DNA from: Adlercreutzia sp. ZJ141
Lineage (GTDB): Bacteria; Actinomycetota; Coriobacteriia; Coriobacteriales; Eggerthellaceae
Assembly (NCBI RefSeq): GCF_011038965.1
Contig: NZ_JAAKEB010000018.1
Span: forward strand, 1-41,170
DNA: 41,170 bases
Direction of reading: 5' to 3'
Position 1 is the first letter of the stretch; each line of letters begins with the position of its first letter. This document shows, in pieces, positions 17,439 to 24,217 of the stretch. The notes under the pieces were generated by a model. That model searched no databases. It was given only the letters and a program-made list of their open reading frames with translations, and was not told the DNA's origin. A program made the translations under genes and the position numbers.

Positions 17439-18419
17439 ATGGCGCGGTTTCTCATTCGAAATGCTGTAAAGATGTTGCTGCTGCTTTTAGCAGTGAGCTT
17501 GTTGGTGTTCGCGTTGGTGAGCGTATCGCCTATTGATCCTGTTCAAGCGAACGTGGGTCAGGCGGCGTACCTTGGTATGAGTGAGGAAAAGCGCGCCCAG
17601 CTCAGTGAGTACTGGGGGGTGGAAACGCCGTTTTGGGAGCGCTACGTTTCGTGGCTTACCAGCGCCGTACAGGGCGACTTGGGTACATCGTTGCGGTTTA
17701 ATGCGCCGGTTTCTGAGGTTATCGCCACACGTGCGCTCAATTCGTTGGCGCTCATGGTAGTGGCGTGGGTGATAAGCGGTGCGTTAGGCTTCGTGCTTGG
17801 TGTTGCAGCAGGTGCAAACCGAGGGCGTCTTCTTGATCGTATTGTCAAGGGGTACTGCTTCCTGTTGGCGTCGGTTCCCACGTTTTGGCTGGGCCTGGTG
17901 TTCCTGATTGTGTTTTCGGTGCAGCTGGGGTGGTTTCCCTTTGGTTTTTCGGTACCCATTGGCGTTTCGGCCGACGACGTGACCCTTACTGACACGCTGC
18001 GTCATTTGATATTGCCTGCACTCACGTTGTCGGTGGTGGGCGTGGCGAACATCGCTTTGCACACGCGCGAGAAAACCATCGATGTGCTTGAGAGTGACTA
18101 CGTGCGCTTTGCTCGCGCGCGGGGCCTAACCCTGTGGGAGGCGCTTCGCGCGCATGGGTTGCGCAATATCGCGCTGCCTGCCATCACGCTGCAGTTCGCA
18201 TCTGTATCCGAGATTTTAGGCGGATCAGTGTTGGTTGAACAGGTGTTTTCGTATCCGGGGTTGGGGCAGGCTGCGGTTGTGGCCGGTCTTGGTGGCGACG
18301 CAGCGCTGCTTGCCGGTATTGCAGTGATGTCGGCAGCCATTGTGTTTTTTGGAAACTTGGTTGCGAACGTGCTGTACGGGGTGGTCGACCCACGTATCCG
18401 AAAAGGGGCCGTATTATGA
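17439..18419 (+). CDS. ABC transporter permease, NikB/DppB type
   Basis: A 326-residue inner-membrane permease with the BPD_transp_1 fold: one N-terminal membrane helix (MLLLLLAVSLLVFALVSV), a periplasmic segment (SPIDPVQANVG), then about five helices. The EAA-type coupling loop is visible (RFARARGLTLWEALRAHGLRN), and the family C-terminus GVVDPRIRKG is present. The ATG at 17439 is 5 bases after AAAGG and 8 bases after the upstream stop; the GTG at 17415 overlapping the previous gene is less likely. The gene overlaps the next permease by an ATGA. Confidence 0.9.
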   Translation: MARFLIRNAVKMLLLLLAVSLLVFALVSVSPIDPVQANVGQAAYLGMSEEKRAQLSEYWGVETPFWERYVSWLTSAVQGDLGTSLRFNAPVSEVIATRALNSLALMVVAWVISGALGFVLGVAAGANRGRLLDRIVKGYCFLLASVPTFWLGLVFLIVFSVQLGWFPFGFSVPIGVSADDVTLTDTLRHLILPALTLSVVGVANIALHTREKTIDVLESDYVRFARARGLTLWEALRAHGLRNIALPAITLQFASVSEILGGSVLVEQVFSYPGLGQAAVVAGLGGDAALLAGIAVMSAAIVFFGNLVANVLYGVVDPRIRKGAVL

Positions 18420-19360
18420 GCCGTCCCTTTGTCCAAGCGACTTCATCTGGAGAACTTGTTCATTCCGACGACGTTTTCGTCCCCACACCGTCTGAACCAT
18501 CTACATCATCTGTGCCGCTGCTGCATGCGCCGCGCCGCGCGCGTGTAGCTAACCGGAAAGCGACACTTGCGGCATTCATTGCCGCTGTCTGCGCGCTGGT
18601 TGCGGTGGTGGTTTTTGGCATTCTTGTTTCCGACGCTGCCACAGCTACCGATTTCATGGCGAAAAACTTAGCTCCAAGTGCACAGCATCCCTTCGGCACC
18701 GATTGGATGGGACGCGATATGCTACTGCGCACCGTGGCTGGCTTGTCAACGAGTGTGCTCGTGGGGTTGTTGGCCGCCACAGTGTCATCGATCATCGCGC
18801 TTGTTTTAGGCGCTGCTGCGGCACTGGGAGGCAAACGGGTCGATGCAGCGGTCACGTGGCTTATCGATCTGGTTATGGGCGTGCCCCATATTGTGTTGCT
18901 CGTACTGATATCGTTTGCGCTTGGTAAAGGGTTTTGGGGTGTAACTGTTGGCGTAGCGGTGACGCATTGGCCAAGTTTGGCACGTGTGGTGCGCGCCGAA
19001 GTGCTGCAATGCAAGCAAGCGGGTTATGTTGAGGTAGCGCGGCGGCTCGGGCAAAGCCGAGTGCGCATCGCGCTTACGCATGTGTTCCCGTTCGTGTTTC
19101 CACAGTTTTTGGTTGGGCTTATCCTGCTGTTTCCCCATGCCATCCTGCATGAGGCAGCTATTACGTTTTTGGGGTTCGGTCTGTCGCCCGAGCAGCCGGC
19201 GATTGGTATTATCTTGAGCGAATCAATGGCGTATCTGTCCGCTGGCATGTGGTGGCTGGCAGTGTTTCCCGGATGTGCGCTCGTTGGGGTGGTGCTGCTG
19301 TTCGACGTGGCGGGGTCGTGTTTGCGTAAGCTTGTCGATCCGCACAGTTCACAGGAATAG
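18416..19360 (+). CDS. ABC transporter permease, NikC/DppC type
   Basis: A 314-residue second permease of the nickel/peptide type. A variable cytoplasmic N-terminus of about 45 residues precedes the first helix (AAFIAAVCALVAVVVFGILV). The family signature HPFGTDWMGRDMLLRTVAG follows, then the core helices with the coupling loop RVVRAEVLQCKQAGYVEVAR. The start ATG overlaps the stop of the NikB-type gene, indicating translational coupling; the two proteins should form the membrane channel. AGGAGGT after the stop belongs to the next gene. Confidence 0.9.
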   Translation: MSRPFVQATSSGELVHSDDVFVPTPSEPSTSSVPLLHAPRRARVANRKATLAAFIAAVCALVAVVVFGILVSDAATATDFMAKNLAPSAQHPFGTDWMGRDMLLRTVAGLSTSVLVGLLAATVSSIIALVLGAAAALGGKRVDAAVTWLIDLVMGVPHIVLLVLISFALGKGFWGVTVGVAVTHWPSLARVVRAEVLQCKQAGYVEVARRLGQSRVRIALTHVFPFVFPQFLVGLILLFPHAILHEAAITFLGFGLSPEQPAIGIILSESMAYLSAGMWWLAVFPGCALVGVVLLFDVAGSCLRKLVDPHSSQE

Positions 19361-19372
19361 GAGGTCGCCGGT

Positions 19373-20458
19373 TTGCACGAGTTGCATCATCATGCGCACG
19401 ATTCGCACCATCATCACACGCATGCACCTGACTCTTATCATGGTGGGGGGCACCATTTACTGCAGGTAGAGGGGCTTTCTGTCGGTTTTCGTATGTATGA
19501 CACCGACGCTTCGTTCTTTTTGGCGAAGCAGCGCTTTGTTGAAGTTGTGCACGATCTGAGCATTTCGGTTCATAGTGGCGAGATTGTTGCCGTCGTGGGT
19601 GCATCAGGTTCGGGAAAGTCGCTTCTGGCCGATACTATCATGGGTATTTTCGAACCGAATGCCACAGTGCGAGGTCGGGTGTGGTTTGACGGCGAGCCGT
19701 GCGATGCGGAACAGCTCTCCCGCCTTCGTGGTAACGGAATATCGCTCGTTCCTCAAAGTATTGCCAGCTTAGACCCGCTGATGAAGGTGGGCCGCCAGGT
19801 TCGAGGGTTCGGCCGCGCGGCGCGAGGTGTGCAACGTGGCGGTCGTGCAGCGCGTCAGCGTGAGCTGTTTGAGCGTTACGGACTTGCATCTTCTGTGGAA
19901 GAACTCTATCCGCATGAGCTTTCCGGTGGCATGGCTCGTCGCGTGCTGCTCGCTTGTGCGCTTATGGACAACCCACGTGTGATTATTGCCGATGAGCCGA
20001 CGCCTGGGCTCGACCTTGAACTGGCTGTTCGTGCACTCGATGACTTCCGCGCGTTCGCCGACGGCGGGGGTGGGGTTATGCTTATCACGCACGACATTGA
20101 GCTTGCGCTCCGTGTAGCTGATCGTGTGGCTGTATTCCAAGACGGTACCATCGTTGAGGAAACCGCCGTGGAGAACTTTGCCAGTCCCGACACGCTGCAG
20201 CATCCCTTCACAAAGGAACTCTGGCACGCGCTTTTTGGTTCCGTCCGTTCTAACGAACGGCCGGAACTCGCCGACGCTGCGGTCGCACAGTGCACGCCAT
20301 CTTGCGGTTCCTACCCCTCGTCGCGGCCCGAAGGCCGCTTCCTCGGGCTCTCACCGCAATCTGGCGCACCCTGCGCACCCTCGCTGACTGATGTGGACCG
20401 AGGAGATGCTGCTCAGCTTGAGGAGGTTTGTTCTGAGAAAGGGATAACGCATGCTTGA
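19373..20458 (+). CDS. ABC transporter ATPase, NikD type, with His-rich N-terminus
   Basis: A 361-residue ATPase. Walker A is GASGSGKS, the signature LSGGMARR, Walker B IIADEPTPGLD, with an H-loop ITHD. The N-terminus is exceptional: 13 of the first 28 residues are His (starting HELHHHAHDSHHHHTH), suggesting metal storage or sensing on the cytoplasmic side of the importer. Translation must start at TTG 19373, 7 bases after a full AGGAGGT, because no ATG precedes the His stretch and the site is ideal. The C-terminal 80 or so residues after the ATPase core are low-complexity with four Cys and are not typical of the family. The gene overlaps the second ATPase gene by 8 bases. Confidence 0.88.
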   Translation: MHELHHHAHDSHHHHTHAPDSYHGGGHHLLQVEGLSVGFRMYDTDASFFLAKQRFVEVVHDLSISVHSGEIVAVVGASGSGKSLLADTIMGIFEPNATVRGRVWFDGEPCDAEQLSRLRGNGISLVPQSIASLDPLMKVGRQVRGFGRAARGVQRGGRAARQRELFERYGLASSVEELYPHELSGGMARRVLLACALMDNPRVIIADEPTPGLDLELAVRALDDFRAFADGGGGVMLITHDIELALRVADRVAVFQDGTIVEETAVENFASPDTLQHPFTKELWHALFGSVRSNERPELADAAVAQCTPSCGSYPSSRPEGRFLGLSPQSGAPCAPSLTDVDRGDAAQLEEVCSEKGITHA

Positions 20459-21044
20459 GGTTCGGGGTGTTACGTTTGCGTATCCGGGGTGTGCGCCGCT
20501 CTACCGCGATTTCAATCTGGCGGTTGAGCCGGGTGAGCGTGTGGCGCTTGTTGCGCGCTCGGGTTTCGGCAAAACGACATTGTGTCGCCTGCTTGCAGGT
20601 TATGAGTTGCCGCAGAAGGGGAGCGTGCTGGTTGACGGCGCACCGCTGCCGAGGCGTGGCGTGTGTCCGGTGCAGCTGGTGTCGCAGCATCCCGAACGGA
20701 CGGTCGACCCCCGTATGCGCATGCGTAATGTGCTCGCCGAGGCGGGAGAAGCCCCAACTGAACTGCTTTGCACACTTGGTATTCAGAGCCACTGGATGTC
20801 GCGCTATCCCCATGAGTTATCCGGCGGTGAATTGCAGCGTTTCTGCATTGCGCGGGCGCTTATCGCGCGCCCACGCTATCTCGTCGCCGACGAAGTGTCT
20901 ACTATGCTTGACGCTGTTACGCAGGCCCGAATTTGGCGCGTGTTACTCGAAGAAGTGGCGCGCGCGAACGCCGGACTCGTATTTGTGTCGCATTCGCCGG
21001 TGCTTACCGAGCGTATTGCCACGAGAGTCGTACGTCTTGATTAG
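20451..21044 (+). CDS. ABC transporter ATPase, NikE type, short
   Basis: A 197-residue ATPase, shorter than the usual 230-270. It keeps the signature LSGGELQR, a Walker B (YLVADEVSTMLD) and an H-loop (FVSHS). Walker A reads ARSGFGKTT, with Ala in place of the first Gly of the usual GxSGxGK[ST]. The Q-loop region (LVSQHPERTVDPRM) is present. The short form lacks the C-terminal oligopeptide-type extension. It overlaps the preceding ATPase gene by 8 bases and is the last gene of the importer operon; the two ATPases probably form a heterodimer with one more degenerate site. Confidence 0.85.
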   Translation: MLEVRGVTFAYPGCAPLYRDFNLAVEPGERVALVARSGFGKTTLCRLLAGYELPQKGSVLVDGAPLPRRGVCPVQLVSQHPERTVDPRMRMRNVLAEAGEAPTELLCTLGIQSHWMSRYPHELSGGELQRFCIARALIARPRYLVADEVSTMLDAVTQARIWRVLLEEVARANAGLVFVSHSPVLTERIATRVVRLD

Positions 21045-21149
21045 CGCGTTGCGGCCATGGCGCCGCACCGCTGAACTGCTCCACACTGCTGCACTACCGC
21101 ACTGCTCCGGCTCTTCTGTATCCATCGCTGCGCCGTCCTAGACGATATG

Positions 21150-21228
21150 AAGGAAACACTGATTGAATTCGTCTTACCCTGTGCCGAGTCGTCAACGAAG
21201 GGCAAGACGGATTAATTAGTGTTTCCTT
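21150..21228 (+). promoter_or_regulatory. Long hairpin after the nickel operon (terminator, sRNA or small mobile repeat)
   Basis: Bases 21150-21180 pair with 21199-21228 through 29 pairs, with one mismatch, one bulged A and an 18-base loop. Three of the pairs are G-U on the plus strand and would be A-C mismatches on the minus strand, so the functional RNA is probably the plus-strand one. No T run follows (GTTTCCTTAACTTC), so it is not a textbook terminator. It lies 106 bases after the last importer gene. Confidence 0.55.
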
Positions 21229-21586
21229 AACTTCTTGTGGTCTTTGACGGGCATTTCGCTCTGGTCTGGCGCTTTCGTTTCGCACGTCGTCAGAACTCTA
21301 TCGAATCCTTACTCGTGCTCTTGAGTGTTGTGGTTCCCATAGTATGGTGTCACTCATATGTAATCATGGTTACGATCAGCACAATCGTATGCCATACGTG
21401 ATAAGATTCTGCGGGAACGCATTTTTGCGGGGGAGGGGATACAAGTTAATGGGAAGAACTATCGGATGTTTGGCACTATGGTGTTAGGCATAAACGCGAA
21501 GCTCTTCGTTGCGCGTTCAGGTGCGGGCGCGCGCGAGATGGAAAGGGACTGTTGGTGCATGCTGGCTCGCAACCCAAACGATCATC

Positions 21587-21597
21587 GGGGGGGGGGG
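21587..21597 (+). repeat. Homopolymeric G11 tract at the start of the c-di-GMP gene
   Basis: Eleven consecutive G residues end 3 bases before the ATG at 21601, where a Shine-Dalgarno sequence would lie. Such tracts change length by slipped-strand replication. If translation starts at 21601, slippage would alter the ribosome binding site spacing; if at an upstream in-frame ATG (21466, 21478 or 21538), it would shift the frame. Confidence 0.8.
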
Positions 21598-21600
21598 TAT

Positions 21601-23757
21601 ATGGTAGCCACCTCTCTGAGTAAAAAGAAGACCGTTCTCGTGGTGGATGACTCGATGTTTAACCGCGCGTTGCTGGCTGACATGATGGCGGATGAGTTCA
21701 ATGTTATCGAAGCAGAGAACGGCAAGCAGGCTATTGCCGCCATTAGCAAGTTGGGGCTGGGTATTTCACTTGTGCTGCTCGACTACGTGATGCCTGAGAT
21801 GGACGGCTTCGCAGTGCTTTCCGTCATGCAGCGACGCGGCTGGATCAAAGACATACCTGTGGTTATGGTGTCGGCCGAAAGCGATCCGGCATACATTGAG
21901 CGCGCCTACGAGCTGGGTGTCACTGATTTTCTTACCCGGCCCTTCGATATTAACATCGTGCGTCACCGCGTGCGCAACACTATCATGCTGTACAGCAAGC
22001 AGCGAGTACTAGCTGGTATGGTGGCCGATGAGATCAACGAGCGCGAGCGCGACGTTAACCTTATGGTTTCCATATTGAGCCACATCGTGGAGTTCCGCAA
22101 CGGCGAAAGCGGCATGCACGTATTGCGTGTGCGTGCCTTAACTGAGATTTTGCTCACCTGTCTGGCGGAAAAAACCGATGCATATGATCTCGCCTCTGCA
22201 GACATCTCGACGATCTCCATGGCGTCGAGCTTGCATGATATTGGCAAGATTGCTATCGCCGAGGAAATCCTAAACAAGCCAGGGCGCTTGACCGACGAGG
22301 AATTCCGTATCATGAAGACACATTCGGCTGTGGGAGCCGAAATGCTGGAAAAACTACCCACCGGTCAAAACGAGCCGCTGGTGAAGACCGCGTACGCCAT
22401 TTGCCGTTGGCACCACGAACGCTACGATGGGCGCGGATACCCCGATGGCTTGGTGGGTGATGATATTCCTATTTCCGCTCAGGTGGTTGCTTTGGCTGAC
22501 GTGTATGACGCTCTCACCAGCGAACGCGTGTATAAGCCGGCCTTCTCACACGAGAAGGCCATGAGCATGATCATTGGTGGTGAATGCGGCGCGTTCAACC
22601 CGCTGCTTATTGACGTTTTGCGCGATAACGCTGACTCCATCCACGGACAGATGGAAAGCCTCTCATCCGACGGACGCGGCAATTACGGAACGAAACGCGT
22701 TATGGAGGCGTTGGCGGACGTTGACGAAAAGGGAACGACGAGCCGCACGATTAGCTTGTTGGATTACGAGCGTATGAAGTATAACTTCTATGCCGAGATG
22801 TCCAACGAGGTTCAGTATGAGCTGTCGCAAGATCCTCCTATGTTGGTGATGTCTGACTACGGGCGCATCAATTTGGGGCTGCCTGAGGTTATTCCCGATC
22901 CAGAGAAGAGCGAGGCGCTTATCCGTGTGTTTGGGCGCGAAGGGGTTACCGAGTTTCTTCATCGCATGATGGATACCTCGCCTGACGATCCCATCGTTCG
23001 TTTCGACATGTGCGGTGTGGCGAACGGCGAGACACGCTGGTACAACGTGGTGTCGCGCGCGCTGTGGTCCGATGATGACAAACCGGTGTACATGGGCGCA
23101 CTCGGCAAGCTCACTGACGTGCACGACCAGCGCTCACTTCTGATGGATTTGCAGTTTCGGGCATGGCACGACTCGCTCACGGCACTGGCGAACCATGCCT
23201 ACGCACGCAAGGTGGCAACCGAGCGTATGGAGGCGAATCCCGACTGCTTATTTATTATGCTGATTGTTGATTTGGATCATTTCAAGGAGGCTAACGATAC
23301 GTACGGCCACGAATTCGGTGACCGCGTGCTGCGCTACTTTGCCGATCGTCTCAGCGCTAGCGTGCGCGAGGATGATTTGGTGGCGCGTATTGGGGGCGAT
23401 GAATTCCTTGTGTTCATGATGTGCGACCAGGAAACCGACCGGCGACATCTGGCGCGGCGTATCCATTCTGCCATTCGCAGCGAATTCGAGGGTTTCCCCG
23501 TGTCGTCGAGTATGGGTGTTGCTTGCGCCGACGTGGTAGGAAAGGATTACGATGAAATGTTCCGCTGCGCCGACCGGGCGCTTTACCGCGTGAAACGGTT
23601 GGGTGGCGGTTCATGCTCGTTCTGCGAAGATGAGACAGGGCCCGTTTGCGAGGTATCGAGCCTGTCTCCCATCGATAAGCCAGAACGGAGCTATACCGGG
23701 CGTGAGCGACGCCAATCGGCAGGTGTCGCAAAACGGCGAGGAAACGATAAATCATAG
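21601..23757 (+). CDS. Response regulator with HD-GYP and GGDEF domains (c-di-GMP turnover)
   Basis: A 718-residue signalling protein with both c-di-GMP activities. An N-terminal receiver domain has phospho-acceptor Asp61 in LLDYVMPEMDG. An HD-GYP phosphodiesterase domain follows, with the HD pair at 212-213 in SLHDIGK and the DGRGYP motif starting at 276. A PAS-like segment (about 400-520) links to a GGDEF domain with intact GGDEF (598-602) and an I-site RxxD (589-592) five residues before it, so feedback inhibition by c-di-GMP is likely. ATG 21601 is chosen because the receiver begins directly after it. A G11 tract sits just before the start. The Hpt and hybrid kinase genes that follow are probable partners in a phosphorelay. 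Confidence 0.92.
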   Translation: MVATSLSKKKTVLVVDDSMFNRALLADMMADEFNVIEAENGKQAIAAISKLGLGISLVLLDYVMPEMDGFAVLSVMQRRGWIKDIPVVMVSAESDPAYIERAYELGVTDFLTRPFDINIVRHRVRNTIMLYSKQRVLAGMVADEINERERDVNLMVSILSHIVEFRNGESGMHVLRVRALTEILLTCLAEKTDAYDLASADISTISMASSLHDIGKIAIAEEILNKPGRLTDEEFRIMKTHSAVGAEMLEKLPTGQNEPLVKTAYAICRWHHERYDGRGYPDGLVGDDIPISAQVVALADVYDALTSERVYKPAFSHEKAMSMIIGGECGAFNPLLIDVLRDNADSIHGQMESLSSDGRGNYGTKRVMEALADVDEKGTTSRTISLLDYERMKYNFYAEMSNEVQYELSQDPPMLVMSDYGRINLGLPEVIPDPEKSEALIRVFGREGVTEFLHRMMDTSPDDPIVRFDMCGVANGETRWYNVVSRALWSDDDKPVYMGALGKLTDVHDQRSLLMDLQFRAWHDSLTALANHAYARKVATERMEANPDCLFIMLIVDLDHFKEANDTYGHEFGDRVLRYFADRLSASVREDDLVARIGGDEFLVFMMCDQETDRRHLARRIHSAIRSEFEGFPVSSSMGVACADVVGKDYDEMFRCADRALYRVKRLGGGSCSFCEDETGPVCEVSSLSPIDKPERSYTGRERRQSAGVAKRRGNDKS

Positions 23758-23792
23758 TTGAGATAAACGAAGAAACAAGGAGAGAGATAACC

Positions 23793-24161
23793 ATGACGTT
23801 GGAATCGTGCTATGCCATGATGGGTGGAGACTTAGAAGGGGTGCGCGGGCGCTTGCTCACCGACGAGCGTGTGGCGAAGTTTGTGGGGATGTTTCCTCAC
23901 GACGATACGTTTGCCAACCTTGAGCGCGCCATGGAAGCGCATGCGCTGGAAGACGCCTTCCGCGCAGCTCACACACTGAAAGGTGTGAGCCACGACTTAG
24001 GCTTCATGCCGCTGCACGTGGCAGCCGACGAACTCACGCAAGCGTTGCGTCCCGTTAAAGAGGGCGGCGCTGTTGATGAGGCGGCGCTTGTACCGCTCAT
24101 GGAAGCCGTGCAAGACGCCTACCGAACGACGATCGACGCATTGGCGACCGTTAACGAGTAA
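23793..24161 (+). CDS. Histidine phosphotransfer (Hpt) domain protein
   Basis: A 122-residue single-domain protein. The phospho-acceptor motif is AHTLKGVSHDLGF, with the His in the HxLKGxSxxLG context of Hpt domains. The flanking helices (LERAMEAHALEDAFRA; LHVAADELTQALRP) fit the four-helix bundle. It starts 35 bases after the HD-GYP/GGDEF gene behind AAGGAGAG and ends 56 bases before the hybrid kinase gene. It should shuttle phosphate between the kinase receiver domains and the receiver of the c-di-GMP protein; that pairing is inferred from gene order. Confidence 0.92.
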   Translation: MTLESCYAMMGGDLEGVRGRLLTDERVAKFVGMFPHDDTFANLERAMEAHALEDAFRAAHTLKGVSHDLGFMPLHVAADELTQALRPVKEGGAVDEAALVPLMEAVQDAYRTTIDALATVNE

Positions 24162-24217
24162 CGTGCCCGACTCACAATTTCATCAGGATAGTAGGACGGG
24201 AGAGAAGGTATCTCACC

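Larger units (their letters stand above)
21045..21600. other. Intergenic region between the ABC operon and the c-di-GMP gene
   Basis: A 556-base stretch. After the stop there is a small hairpin TGCGGC/GCCGCA (21050-21055 with 21062-21067) and several CTGCT words with no clear order (about 21071-21115). A large hairpin (21150-21228) and a G11 tract (21587-21597) are listed separately. An open frame continues upstream of the chosen ATG to 21466, but it has no good ribosome binding site or domain similarity. Confidence 0.6.

Noticed and set aside
21466-21600. Extending the c-di-GMP gene upstream to the first in-frame ATG
   Set aside because: The extra 45 residues have no domain similarity and no good ribosome binding site, and the receiver domain begins right after the ATG at 21601. 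The possibility is kept only as part of the poly-G finding.
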